From Septoria linicola (taxonomy: Eukaryota > Ascomycota > Dothideomycetes > Mycosphaerellales > Mycosphaerellaceae), in the NCBI GenBank assembly GCA_024114885.1, contig CP099422.1, positions 124,001-188,000 on the forward strand: DNA of 64,000 nucleotides. The letters are read 5' to 3'. Under the pieces are notes generated by a model that was not told the origin of the DNA, ran no database searches, and worked only from the letters and a program-made list of their open reading frames with translations. This document shows, piece by piece, positions 1-12,800 of this stretch. Positions within the stretch are counted from its first letter, which is position 1. Every line of letters starts with the position of its first letter. The position numbers and the translations under genes are program-made.

Positions 1-307
1 GGAAATTACTAAGACTTAGATCTTTCTCTCTTAGTAGAGTTTCTACTACTAGGTAGTAGGAAGGCTAGGTAGCCTCTTCTAACTCTAGTAATACTAGGTG
101 CAATAGTAGAGAACTAGGCAGGTATTAATAAAGTAGAAATATACTACTGTCTTATAGAGATCTTTACTAACTTATATACTACTAGGTATAAGCTAGCTTC
201 GTTAGTAATATAGTTAGGAAAACTTCTAGGCTCTAAATATTTTCTATAAACTATAAGGGATATAAGTAACCTATACTAATATAGGTTACTCCTATTTAGT
301 ATATAAA

Positions 308-322
308 CCTAGGCTTATAACC
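308..322 (-). other. primer-binding site resembling the initiator tRNA-Met anticodon arm
   Basis: Minus strand reads GGTTATAAGCCTAGG directly after the LTR, the same as 9395-9409. Undoing two RIP-type changes gives GGTTATGAGCCCAGG, which complements an initiator tRNA-Met anticodon arm (GGGCTCATAACC). Confidence 0.6.
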
Positions 323-599
323 TATTAAAAGTAGAGAGCGTATTATATACTATATAATATTAAAGAGGGTATAGCGTAGTAAAGAAGAATAGGGGATTAA
401 TCTTGAACTAACTTATATATATAGTATAGTAGTAATATGCTAGGAACTAAATACAAAGTTAATTAAGTTAGTTATCTAAGAAGAGAAGAAAGAGAAGCAA
501 GATATACCTCTTACTAAGCCTTAGGTAGATGCCTTAGGTATCTAGAACTATACTTAGAAGTCTATATCTAGACTAACTATCTAGGATACATTCTTAATA
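323..599 (-). repeat. copia 5' LTR (277 bp)
   Basis: On the minus strand it starts TATTAAGAAT and ends CTACTTTTAATA, which is TG...CA once RIP changes are allowed for. It matches the 3' LTR of element E at 14295-14571 with the same length. Confidence 0.8.
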
Positions 600-600
600 T

Positions 601-3600
601 AGATCGTAGTACTAACCTTGAAATTCGCTAGTAGAAAAGAGCTTTAGAGGTATAGGTCTAGCTTAGATTCTTAGACCTAGTAGTAGAAAGTAGCTTAGGA
701 TAGCTAACTTTTATAGCGATAGTAGGCTTAGGACTTAGAAAAAAAGGAGTAGGATAGTAGGTTAGCTAGTAGATATAAAATCTATACTTAAAAGTTAGGC
801 TTAGAGGAGTAACTAGCTATATAGATACTTATCTTAGCTATAGAAAACAGCGTTAGGACAGTTAGGATTAGCTAGATTTCTACTAATTTAGTAAATTATA
901 AGCTTAGGAAGCTCTAATTAGAGCTTAATAGTAGCTTTAGAGCTAAAAGAAGTACTCGAGAAGGTTAGATTAGAGCTCGATAGTAGCTCTAGGAATAAAA
1001 GAAGCGCTTAGGATAGTATAGACTTAGGAAGATTAGCCCTTTTTATAGTAGCAGCTAGGCTTTTAACCTTAGCTTATATCTCTAATTAAGTATTACCTAT
1101 CGAACTTCTACTTCTTTAGCTCTACTAGGCTAGCTTTAGCTCTTAGCTTACTAAGTCTTCTACTTCTTCTTTAAGCTCCGTTAGTAGCTAGCGTATATAA
1201 CTCTCCCTTTCTTATTAAGTTATTACTAATAGCTTACTAATAAAGATCTATAGATACTTATACCTAGGTAGAAGTCCTAGTTCTATAACCTTCTCTATTA
1301 GTAGCGGCTCTTCTTCTAGTTCTACCTAATCTAGAACTAGCTTTAGGTTTTCTTATAGAAAGGTATATTTCTTAAGGTCTATTCTCTTATAGATATACTC
1401 TCGTTTAGAGCTATCTAGTTTTTTAAGCTTATACGACGTACCTCTCTATAATACTTTAGATACTCTAAAAGAGCCTTCCTACCTAAATATAAGCTTATAG
1501 GAGAAGCTAGTTTTTAACTTAGAGCAGTATACTAATACGAGATCCTCTTTCTCTAGTATAGTAAGATCCGTATAGCGATGTTTATCGAAGTACGCTTTGT
1601 TCTATTCTCGGAGACGCTATTAATATAGTCGTCCTTCTTCTATAGTTATTTCTATAGCTTCTAGGGCTTGAGCTCGAATCGTAAGAAGCTCTACTCTAGT
1701 CTTAACCTTACCCTAATCTATAATCCGGAAGGTATAGTGTTCTAGTTCGATTAGTAGTACTACGTCACGTCTAATTATTACTTCTAATAGCGTTAGGCTA
1801 GTAGTAGAGACTATTATCGTTCTCTCTACCTATAATACTACTAGAATATAGTCCCTAATCGAATAAAGGCCGCTATTAGACAGCTTTAAGTAAGCGTCTA
1901 GTATCGTCTTATAGCTGACTTTAACGATAGCGTTAGACTAAGAGTAGTATAGCGAAATATTAATACGTTTAATACTATACGATAGTAGTAGCTTTTCTAC
2001 TTCGCTAAGGTTAGTCTTATAGTTATCGAGAATAACTTCTATAGCGGTACCCTATTAGTAAAAGATCTCTTCCTATATAAACCTTACTATCTATACTAAG
2101 GAGATACTCTTTACTAGGTACTAGAATATATATACTTCTAGCTAGCGCGATAGAGACTCGCGTATAACTATTAATAAACAGTTCTTTAAGACATATAAGC
2201 TATCGATATACTACTACTAGCCGACCGTAACTTGGAGTAGGATCTATAGTTCTCTAGATACCTATCTCCTATACTAAAGACTATAAATAGTATATTACCG
2301 AATAGCGAGCGAGATTTAAGCCTAAACCCTATCCTACTACTATCGTTTCTAGATAAGATTATATATCTATTTAGCGCTATAGTAACCGTTCTTATAATAG
2401 TATACTCTAATAATACGAGCTTACGCTTTAGGTTTATCGATAACTCGCTATAGAGGTCTAGCTACTCGCTCTTAGCGCTAGAGCTAGTTATTCTTAATAT
2501 AAAATAGCTGATACTTCTTCCTTAACCGCTTGTACTCGTTATTAGAAACTCCCTTAGGTCTTTATATTCGTATAAGTACGAAGGCGATATTTATTAACTC
2601 CTAAGAGTAGATTCTATTAACCGTAGGTAGCTCGCTCTAAATTACCTATATAGAGAAAGCGTTAACGTAAAAGGTATCGAAGAATTGCTTATTAATTATT
2701 AGATCTACGTCTTCTTCCTATTCTATAGCCTCTATATCTTTAGGCGTAATAGGCTTTCTTAATAGCGAATCCGGAGCTATATACTTCTTACTAGGAATAT
2801 ATATAACGTTAAAGTCGAAGAGGTAGATCTATACTAGCTAGCGCGTTATTACTATATTTAGTAAATTAGAGGTAGCTTTATTAAGCTAGTAAACGAGAGT
2901 ATTTATATTAATCTCTAGTTAGAAGTATACTCCGAATAGCTATAGTTTTAGCTTCTTTAATACCTTTAGTATACTAAGGTATTCGCGTTTTCTAGTATTA
3001 TACTTAACTTCTACTAGGTTAAATAGGCCGGACTTATATCGAACTAGATAGCGAAGGAGTAGCTCGTCTCGATTATATTAGGAAAGCGTATATCTCTAAC
3101 CTTTACTACTCGAATCTACGCCTACGATAATAAGTCCTACTCCTTCTCTATAGTTAAGAGTAACTAGAGCTAGAGCTAAAACTAGTACCTTTAAGACGAT
3201 ATCTTTAGCTAGTTAGTATTCGGTAGTCTATTAAAACTCAGTATCCTTCTATAAGAGTTTAAATAGTAGAGTAAGGATAATCGTAAAACCTTTAACCTAG
3301 ACGTAATAGTACGTAACTACGCCGAGGAAGGTCTGAATATCCTTCTGATTTTCTAGGTTCGGCTATTTCTTAATCTTTACTACTCTTACGAAGTCTAGAT
3401 AGCGACTATTAATACTAGTAAGGTAACTAACGATTACTAACTATTCGTAATAGAGCTATAGCTTATTAAAAGCTATAGTTATATTAGCTCGCTCTATATT
3501 ATAGAGAACGTCGTCTATAGCTATAATATGTTTAATAACGTAATAGTAGAGGCTAGGTTTAACCTCCTTACTATTATACTTCGTCTTAGGCCCTTTAATA

Positions 3601-6600
3601 CTAATATTATTAAGGAACGGCCGTGCCTTATACGAGATATACTCTATAAGGACTTAATTAATAATATAAACGAACTAGGTAATAGAATTCGTAGCTCCTT
3701 ATAGTAACGTTGTCTACTATAACAAGCCTAGCGGTAAATTAAAGCCTATAAGGTCTCTATATAATTTATCGAGCAGAATTTAGTTATATCTAGAGAAGAT
3801 ATCTACTAACGAGGCTAGCGCGTAACTAGTAAAGTCCTTAGAGAAACCCTTAGCGTCGGGTAGTAAGTTTAAATCTCTTATAGTAACTTGATTAAACTTC
3901 TAAGCCGTGTTAATTAACCGATACTTCTTTAGCTTACCTACCTCTATCTTCTTACTAATAAGGAAGTATAGGTTTCGATAGGTACTATAGTATAGCTCGA
4001 GAGTTCTAGCTTAGATTCGTTGTCTTAGTATATCTTCTACGACGTATCGTAGAGATAGGTTTAGCTTAAAGCCTAGATACTACTATAGCTCGTAAGGAAC
4101 TGTCTAAATCTTCTATAGTAGAGTAATATTAGGATTAATTCAGCCTAAATACGTAAAGTCCTACGTAAAGGCAGCTTCTCGATTCCTTAGTATATAGTAT
4201 AGTAAATCTAGCTCCTTTAGTAGTAGTTCTATACTAGGTTTAAACTTTATAAGCCGTTTAGGCGTAAGACGTAATCTAGGCTCGATCGTCGAGAACCTCT
4301 TAGTTAAGTACTTACTATCGTAGAGTCTAGTACTAGGTAGTATAGCTACTTCCTTAATAATATAAGTCCGTCGCTAGTCCTTTAATCTACTAGGGTTTAA
4401 TCCGTTAGTTATAGTAATGTCGGCATTTACCGGTTTAACCTTATTAGTAACTCGCTTATATAGAGTATAGGCGCTAATATAATTATCTAGCTTCCGCTAC
4501 CTCGTAGCTTCTTTATTACGAGTTTTCTCTACTACTATATTAATAGCGGCTAAGATAACGTACGTCTCCTCGCTAAGCTCGTCGTCTACTTTATTAGAAA
4601 TAACCTCGTCGTAGGGTCTGGGTTCTTAGATAGCTAGCTCTACCTCTCTAAGCTTCTTATAGCCGATTATTAAGTATTTACCTCTATAATTTAAACCCTA
4701 GCTCGATTAAGGCACTAGTATAGTATCTTTAAAACTATACCTAATGCCCTAGTATAAGTCTCGCTCGCTAGTATAAGCTAGCTTAGCTTCGCCGGTAGCT
4801 AGTAAAAGCTTCTTAAGTCGACTATTTTAGCTAAATTTAGCGATATTACCTTCGATAGCTACTACTACGAGATAGTTATACTATGTTTAAGTCTAGCTAT
4901 AATTAACCCGTCTTAATAGCTCGAGCTGCTATCGTAGAGAGGTGCTTTGTCTAATTAGGTCTACTATAAAATAATCCCTAAAGTAAATTACCTTTATATA
5001 TAACAACTACTACGTAAGGTAGTTAAAGACTTGATTCTCTAGAAGTTTAGGACTATTAGTAACTATAAACGAATACTAGTACTAATTACTTATCTATCTA
5101 TACTACTAGTATAGTTTAAAGTATAGTATAGGAGGTATAACGTAATTATCGTTTAAAAAGGTAACTACGGAACGTTCCGCTAGCTAATTCTTCTAAGTAG
5201 AGTTTTTACTTCTAACTACTAAACCTTGTATAGAAAGGGTAGTAGAAGCTTAAAAAGCTTATAACCCCTCCTTCTACTCCTCGCTATTATAAGATCTAGA
5301 GTCCTCGATAGTATACCCTATATCCTTTAGATAGTAATTACCGAAAGTTAGAGTTCAGATACCGACTTCTACTAAATCTAGACGCGACGTACGCGCTAGA
5401 GCTCTAACTAATCTTATACCGCCGACTAGAGCTAGTTTCTTAGTACTCTAGCTTTTCCTAGTACTTGTTCTATAGTACGTATATTACTACGGCTATCGAA
5501 GCTAGTAAATATAATAATACGGCCGTCTAGAGTACTAACTAAGCCCTCCTAAGAGCTATTATCGTAGTTCTTAGAAGCTAGGCGTACCCTTCTTACCTAT
5601 AGCTAGCTAAGTAAGATTAGGCCGTTCGCTAGTAAGACTAGAAATAGTATAGTAACTTTTACGCTAAAGGTATCGATTAATACCTCTAGGTAGTATCTAA
5701 CGAAAGTAACCTTGCCTCCGACTCCTCCTATAGTAATATTACTAAGAGGAGTTATACCGACTTAAAGCTTTCGAACGTATTCGATTAGTATAATTATTAA
5801 CTTAGCTCTCTCGTCGATTAAAGACTTATAAGCTATTATTCGAGGTCTATACTTTATAGGCACGTAGATACTTAGAACAATTTAATAGACATTATTAAAT
5901 AATAGAAGGATATTATTAGTCTGCTCGTAAAGCTTAGAAGCGGGCCTAGGCTTTATTATATTAATCGCTATAGCGGTAGCCTAGAAGGCCTTAATATTAG
6001 TCGCTAAAATAGCTTTCGTTAGCTCCTCTACCGTATCGCTAAAGGCTTTAGATAGTAAGGAATATACGCTAATCTTAGCTCTACTACCTCTATTCGTATA
6101 CTTCTTTATATAGAGCTTATTAAGTTTCTTATATAGATCCGTATCGTTTAGAATACGACCCTATAAGGAATACGACGCCTACTCGCTATAGAGAATAATC
6201 TCTACTAAGCTTAACTAGACCTTAGATTCGAGTATTTTATCTATCTAGAAGACGTTAGCGTTATCGTTAGCGTACGTAGCTCGAAGGTAGTTGTCTACGC
6301 GCTTAGTCTTTAGAGGCTCCTTAGCCTTCTTCCGTTTTTAAGTATATATAGGTACGACTAGAACTAGTAGACCGTTTAGGTAGTCGTATATCTACTTATC
6401 CTCGACCTTATTATTATCTCGTCTTTAAGTTTAAGAATCCTCTAACTCTCCTATATCTATAAGGTAAGGAGCTAGCCGGTTTTTATCTTTAACCTCTTTA
6501 ATATAAGGGTAACGATAAGCGTAGGTTCTTATAGCTATAGCCTAAGTCGTAATTCGCTTCTATACTCCTATTAGCTATCCTCTAACTAGACGAGAAGGGT

Positions 6601-8077
6601 TTAGGTTCCGTTTTATCTTTACGCTATCTCTAGCTACGTAGGCGCCGATTAGGTCGTTCTAATCCTCCTACGTAATAGAAGCGACTTAGCTAATATTAAT
6701 AGGACTATCTTAGCTAGCTACCTTGTTTGCCGTCCTCTACTAGCTCGCTCTTAGCGTTAATAAACCGCTTATATCTTTAAGGTTAATCCTTCTATAGCGC
6801 TACTCTAATACTTCTATTAATACCTATAGCTTTAGTAGCTCCTTGTCCTAGTAGTATCGTATCTTTTCCGTACCTAGACGAGGCGTTCTATAGTATATAA
6901 TACCGGTCTTTAGGTCTCTATATATTAAGCTCTTAGTCTTAAACTACTTTAGGTACTCGTAGTTTATAGCTATATAGCCTTCGAGCCTATATATCTAATA
7001 ACCTAAAATCTTTAGAGCGATTACTACGTAGGCCTTAATTATTAACCTATTATCTATCGTAGCTAAATTAATCGAAATCTCCTAGCTATAAGTAAGCCTT
7101 AGAATATATAGATAGTCATGATCGTAAGACTTCGCTAGCTGTCTTATTAATAGGCGTAGTAGCTATAGGCCTCTCTCTTTAAGTCGACGAATCGTAGTAA
7201 TTACGAGGTCTTATATACTAGCGGTAATATCGTCGACGCTTACTAGTTTATAGCCTTTATAGACTACCGTTTCTCTAGTATTAAACTTAGAGTTTAGCCT
7301 TAGAGCGGACTTCTTTACCGCTTTATATAGCTATTAGACGTCTCTACCGCCTTCGTTATATACCTCTGTTTTAAAGTCCTTATTACTATTAATCTAACGC
7401 TAGGCTATCTTTAAGAGCTTACTATAATCTAAGTTACTATTATTAAGGTCTAACCTAAGATAGGCCTAGAGCCTCTTACTAAAGCGGAATAGTAGGCCTC
7501 GTACGAATAGAAGAGTACGAGAGCGCTTGTCTATATACGAAGTAGGTATAGTATTAGAGTAGAGTATAAACTACCTCAAGTACTCTAAGAGATTATTATC
7601 CTCGCTATAGTCGACCTTATAAAGGTTTTCTATATAGCGGCGGTTTCCGAGTATATATATATTATCGTACTTCTAGTATTCCTTAATAATCGACTCTTTA
7701 AACTTAGTATAGTTTCGATCGTAGAAACTATTAAGGCGCTAGTATCGTCTACGTTAGACAACTATAACCTAAGTAAGTAACTTCTCGTAAAGCTATTTAT
7801 TATTATTAATAAGTAGAATAGCGTAGTTTCTATATAGTACTTTAAAACGCTCGATATACTTAGTTACGTTCTCTCTATTAAAGAAGAGATTCTAGTCCGA
7901 GCTAGGTAGTAGCGGAACCTAAGCGACAATTACCTACTAGCTCTAGGTTATATAGATAGTCTCTATAAGTAGCTAGAACTATACTACGGACAATCTACCT
8001 CCTAAGTCTAGTTCTTAAAAAGTATTAGCGTTAGGGTCGAGGTTATTACCTCCTTAGTCCTTAGCTTCTATAGACAT
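601..8077 (-). pseudogene. degenerate gypsy gag-pol, copy A
   Basis: Gag begins at the ATG at 8077. With TAG/TAA read as former CAG/CAA/TGG codons, a hydrophilic Gag follows. Further left come a protease active site of the DEGA type (altered here by RIP), a reverse transcriptase, an RNase H whose end resembles the AADGLSRKP motif of fungal gypsy elements, and an integrase. Dozens of in-frame TAG/TAA codons rule out function. A roughly 51-bp imperfect tandem duplication sits at 917-1016. The exact ends of the individual proteins cannot be fixed. Confidence 0.75.
5143..5167. repeat. 25-bp inverted-repeat motif near the gag-protease/pol border, copy A
   Basis: Two 8-bp arms (TAATTATC and GGTAACTA, RIP-diverged) separated by 9 bp. 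The same motif is at 28993 (B), 14743 (C) and the other module borders. Confidence 0.7.
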
Positions 8078-8278
8078 ATCGTTATCTAGTAGAGGGAATA
8101 AAGTAAAAGCAGGTAGTAGCTTTATAGGTAATCTTCGAATTTACTTATTAAGTTAATTAGATAAGCTACTATCTAGTATTATAGGCTGGCTAGTAGATAC
8201 TAATTTACTTATAGAGCTTGTTCGAATAGGTTCTAAGAGTATATTATACTCTCCTTAATCAAGTTTTTAAATAAAATA

Positions 8279-8303
8279 TAGTTATCGTTTAAAAAGATAA
8301 CTA
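8279..8303. repeat. 25-bp inverted-repeat motif in gag leader, copy A
   Basis: Perfect 8-bp arms TAGTTATC and GATAACTA around a 9-bp loop GTTTAAAAA, about 200 bp ahead of the gag start at 8077. The counterpart in B is 32129-32153. Confidence 0.75.
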
Positions 8304-9013
8304 AAAAACAAGAGTCTAAATTTATTAGCTATTAGAAAGTAAATTATTAAACTTTTTATAATACCGGAGCTATATTAATTATACCTAATAAGCGAAAGTA
8401 TATCGTGTCGTATAGTTCGACTATTTATAGTAAGGCGCGTCCGTCTTACTTATTCGAGTAATTCGCTATATAACTATAGTAGTATAATATTACGTTAGCC
8501 TATACTATATACCGGGTCCGGGGCCTTAGACGTAATTAGTGTCCTTAGCTAAACGATTAGCGTCTAACGCTATACTAGGGCTTATTCCGAGCGATCTATA
8601 TACTAGGGGATACGAGATTGCCTAGACGGGTCTAGCCTATCCTATAGCCTCTACGCTATCCGAACGAGAGCGTTTTTACGCTAAACTAGGGTCTAATCGA
8701 AGACTATTATAGGTATAGAGACCCCGAGTAAACCTCCGATATAGTAAGTCGCCTTACTATCTATACGACAATTACTAAATAGATCTGTACTAAGAGGTAC
8801 TAGAGGTTTATAACTTTTCTAGGTTAGAGCGATATCTATATTCTAGAGGCTTCTACGTTATTATAGCTCTTTAAGTCGCCTCTTACGTAGGCTTCTTTAG
8901 GCCTCTTGTCTAATGTTTATAGTATATTAGTTCTCGCTTTAAGGCTATCTTCTACCCTCCGCGCTTCTAGTCCCGGTATAAGAGAGAAGAGATAGCTCTA
9001 CCTTCGGCTCTAT

Positions 9014-9292
9014 TAATAGATAATAACTACCCTAATACTAACCCTCTAGGCAGGTATAAGAGTAGCTATTATAGAACAAGACCTATTTAGAGAGTAATAG
9101 TCTTATAATACGTAGGTTAAACGGTAGTAACGAGCTTAAACTAGTAGCCCTAGGACTAAGAGCCTTATACTAGGACCGTAGGACATTAAATTAATTAAGT
9201 AGAGTAAACATTGCTATCTTAAAACGAGCTGCTACCTTGCTTTTGTACTAAAACTACTAAGTACGGCATGTAGGTAGGCCTTTGCCTTACTA
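9014..9292 (-). repeat. gypsy 5' LTR, copy A (279 bp)
   Basis: Same length as and closely similar to 20013-20291 and 32865-33143. In the element sense it starts TAGTAAGGCAAAGG and ends TTATTATCTATTA. The following bases (ATAGAGCCGAAGG) lie where a primer-binding site should be; I could not assign the tRNA. Confidence 0.85.
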
Positions 9293-9394
9293 CTATATAT
9301 ATAAGTTAGTTTAAGATTAATCCTCTATTCTTCTTTACTACGCTATACCCTCCTTAATATTATATAGTATATAACACGCTCTCTACTTTTAATA
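9293..9394 (+). repeat. copia E 5' LTR, right-hand remnant
   Basis: Matches the last ~102 bp of the 277-bp LTR at 14295-14571 and ends in TTTTAATA. The missing left part lies on the other side of the gypsy A insertion, outside the window. Confidence 0.8.
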
Positions 9395-9409
9395 GGTTAT
9401 AAGCCTAGG
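9395..9409 (+). other. copia E primer-binding site (half-tRNA type)
   Basis: GGTTATAAGCCTAGG follows the LTR directly. Two RIP-type reversals make it the complement of an initiator tRNA-Met anticodon arm. Yeast Ty5 and Drosophila copia are known to prime from such a tRNA half-molecule; use of it here is inferred. Confidence 0.6.
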
Positions 9410-9879
9410 TTTATATACTAAATAGGAGTAACCTATATTAGTATAGGTTACTTATATCCCTTATAGTTTATAGAAAACATTTAAGGCCTAGAAGTTTCTA
9501 TAACTATATTACTAACGAAGCTAGCTTATACCTAGTAGTATATAAGTTAGTAAAGATCTCTATAAGATAGTAGTATATTTCTACTTTATTAATACCTATC
9601 TAGTTCTCTACTATTATACCTAGTATTACTAGAGTTAGAAGAGGCTACCTAGCCTTCCTACTACCTAGTAGTAGAAACTCTACTAAGAGAGAAAGATCTA
9701 AGTCTTAGTAATTTCCTAAATACGAGGAATCCCTATCCTTTAGAGCTAGTCTCTCTACTATAAGAAATTACTCTTCTCTAGAATCCTTAGCTAGTCTAAA
9801 GTATTCTACTAATTATTTATTCTATTTATTTATTTCTATAATAGACTAAGAGGACAAGAAGAGCTAAAGGATTCTAATC

Positions 9880-12800
9880 CTAGATAGAACTAACTAGAAG
9901 AAATAGTTTAAGCTATAGATAGATAAGCTAGAAAGAAAGAACTAGTTCTAGGTAATTAGCTAACTAATTATTAGAGAGAACCTATATATAGTTTAGTAGG
10001 ATACTAGTCTCTAGATATATATTACTTAGAATTAATACTTCTTAAAAGATAATATAGTATATAGGTTTAGTATTAGATATAGTATTAGTAAAGATAATAA
10101 GATAGAGCTAGAGATATAGTATATTACTATATTAGTAGCTAAGATATAGGTAATTCTCTAGAATAAGTATAATAGAGTCCTAAAGTCCTATACTATAGGT
10201 CTAATTAAGTAGTTTATTATATTTAGGATATTACCTAATAAGATAATTAGAGAAGTATAGAGATACTTTAGAGGCCTAGGTAAGAGGATTACTAAGATTA
10301 ATCCTTAGGAAACTTACTACTAGAGCTAAGAGAAAAGGCTAAAGTATCTCTTATAGTCTCTACCTATATTATACTAAGTAGCTAAGGATACTATTATAAC
10401 TTAACTATCCCTAGATATAGATACTATTCTCCTTCTACTTAAGTCTTAAGAGGTAAGAGATAATCTAGATAAGATAGATATAGATTTAGCTATATTCTAT
10501 TCTAAGTAGCCTTACTAGAGAAAGTCTCTACTAATATACTAGCTCTATAAGAAAGGGAAGTACTAGTTAAAAGATTGTCCTAACCTCTCTATTACTAAGA
10601 AACTATCCTAGTAAAGAAATAGTACTAAGAACTAGAAGGACCCTTAGAGATTATTTTTTAGAGAGAGAGTTAGAAGATCCTCTTTACTAAGGAATACTAG
10701 ATATATTAAGAAAGCTATCTATAAGTTATTATTATATAATAAGCTAAAGAAGGCTATCTAGAAAATAGAAAGTAGTTTTAGAGAATAGAAAAGTCTAGAA
10801 AGCTTCTAAAGAAAGGATTTTTAGCCTAGAAGTCTAGTTCTAGTTCTAATTCTAGAACTTATTCTAGTTCTAGAAGTAATAATAATTCCCTATTAGAAGA
10901 TAATAATTAAAATAAGTTAGCCTATTCTATAATTAAGGCTAAAGGCAAGTTATTACTCTAAGAATAGCTCTTAGATTCTTATACCTTATCCTATATAACT
11001 AATTAACTATCCTTTTTTAGATTAGTAAAGCTACTAAGGAAGAAAGTATAGATTAAAGTAAGAGGAGGTTACCTCTATATAACCTACTCTAGACTAGTAT
11101 AGATAAAAGGAATCTTAAGAGAAGAAGTTCTACTTAATAGAGTACTATTTATTCCTAATCTTAGAGTAAATCTTATATTATAGGATTAGTTTAGTAAGTA
11201 ATTTAGAGTCTAAAAGCCTAATTTTACTCTTACCTCCCTAGATAGCTAAATAGTTATAAAGACTAAGCTAGTTAGTAGTATTCTATTTATTAGTAAGATA
11301 TTACCTCTTCTATAGGAAAAGTTATATTACTTACTATATAATCCTATAGAGGTTAATAATACCTATACTACTCTATTAGAGAAGGATCTAAAATAGTAGA
11401 AGCTATAGTATAGAAGATTTATATACTTTAGAAGAGAGTTACTCTTAAACCTTTATAAAGTTACTAACCTAAAGAAAAGAATTCTAATTCCTAACTAGAA
11501 AGAGTATAAGTATAGAATCTATATAATAGGTAAGATAAAGAAATACCTAGGTAAGTCTATTAAGAGAAGACCTAAAAGGTTAGCTCTTATATTAGTAGAT
11601 ATCTATAGACTATTACTATTATTAGTAAAAGGTTTTATATAGTAGCTTAAGATTATTAATAACTTCTTAAAAAAGAAATAAGTATTTCTACTTAAAGCTA
11701 GATTAGATATACTAACTACTCTTTAGAACTAGAGGATTAAGGTAGAAAGGTAGTTAGTAGTACTACTTAAGTCTATAAAGGCTAATAATACTAGAGAAAT
11801 TACTACTTTAATTAAATAGTAGGAGAAGGACTTTAGAATTACTCTTAAGCTAACTAAGGCCTATAATTTACTCTAGAATAGAGTAGTTAAAAGGTCTATC
11901 TAAATATTAGAGGCCTCTATTAGAGTAATACTTAAAGAGAGTAAGATACCTATTAAGTTTTAGCTAGAAGCCCTTAAAGTATAAATATATATAAGGAACA
12001 AGCTCCTAAATAGACCTAATATTAAGAGATTTAAGCTCTTACCTAATAAAGCTTTTAATAGGATTAAACTAATAGTCTCTTACCTTAAAGTATAGAGATA
12101 TAGAGCTATAGTATATATAGATATAAGAGTATAGCCTTAGTAGGTAAGAAGTAATAAACTAATAAATAGAGAAAAGAATACTATATTTATTAGATACTAT
12201 AATAATATAGTAAAAGTATAGAAGTTCTAGGAGCTAGATATAAAGGCTATTAAATAGTATACTAACATAATCTTCTTTAAAGATAAGCTAGGTAGAGAAT
12301 TAGACTTAAATATTAAGATTAAGAGTCTCTCTAGTTTAGCTCTAGAAAGGAGACTTATTAGAAGGCTAAGAACTATTAGCTAGCCTACTCTATAAGCTAG
12401 TAGGAGTACTCTAGATACTCCTAGTCTAAACTAGTAGAAGCCTTCTTCCTCTTAGCTATTAGTATAGGTTTAGGAAAGAAAGAAACTCTTTATATAACTT
12501 CTACTTCTACTAGAAGATATAGGAGAGTATAGAAAATTCCTAGACTAAGAGAAAGTTAAGAAAGAATCTAAGAATTCTACCTAAGAAACTATAAAGATAG
12601 ATTAGGAGTAGATAGCTCTAAGGTAAACTCTTAGAAAAAGGAAAGTATTCTAAGAACTTAATAGATTTAACTAGAAGCTAAAGCTAATTAGGCTTAAGCT
12701 AGATTAGAATAGTTAGCTAGATAAGGAAATACTTCTAGAGTATTAGGCTTTCTTCTTAGCTATAAGCTCTATTAACCTAAATATCCTATAAGACCTAGAA

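Larger units (their letters stand above)
1..599 (-). mobile_element. Ty1/copia-type element, 5' end (LTR plus leader), runs off left edge
   Basis: Bases 1-322 are the reverse complement of the leader of copia element E (9395-9715), and 323-599 the reverse complement of its LTR (14295-14571). Read on the minus strand the order is LTR, primer-binding site, leader. This is therefore the 5' end of a second copy whose body lies left of the window. Its LTR starts exactly where gypsy copy A stops (600/601), so I infer it inserted into A. TG and CA are almost absent, as expected after RIP. No coding part of this copy is visible. Confidence 0.85.
601..9292 (-). mobile_element. Ty3/gypsy element, copy A, 3' part missing from window
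   Basis: Reading leftward the order is: 5' LTR (9292-9014), leader with a hairpin motif (8303-8279), gag (start codon at 8077), aspartic protease near 5750-5600, a second hairpin (5167-5143), reverse transcriptase, RNase H and integrase. It aligns base for base with copy B at 24451-33143. The match stops at 601, where an inverted copia LTR begins, so the third reading frame and 3' LTR expected from B are not in the window. On the right it breaks the 5' LTR of copia E at 9292/9293. All coding parts are full of stops. Confidence 0.85.

Noticed and set aside
1..9715. 1-415 and 9293-9715 as arms of one large inverted-repeat transposon
   Set aside because: Both are copia LTR-leader sequences of two separate copies in opposite orientation, explained by nesting.
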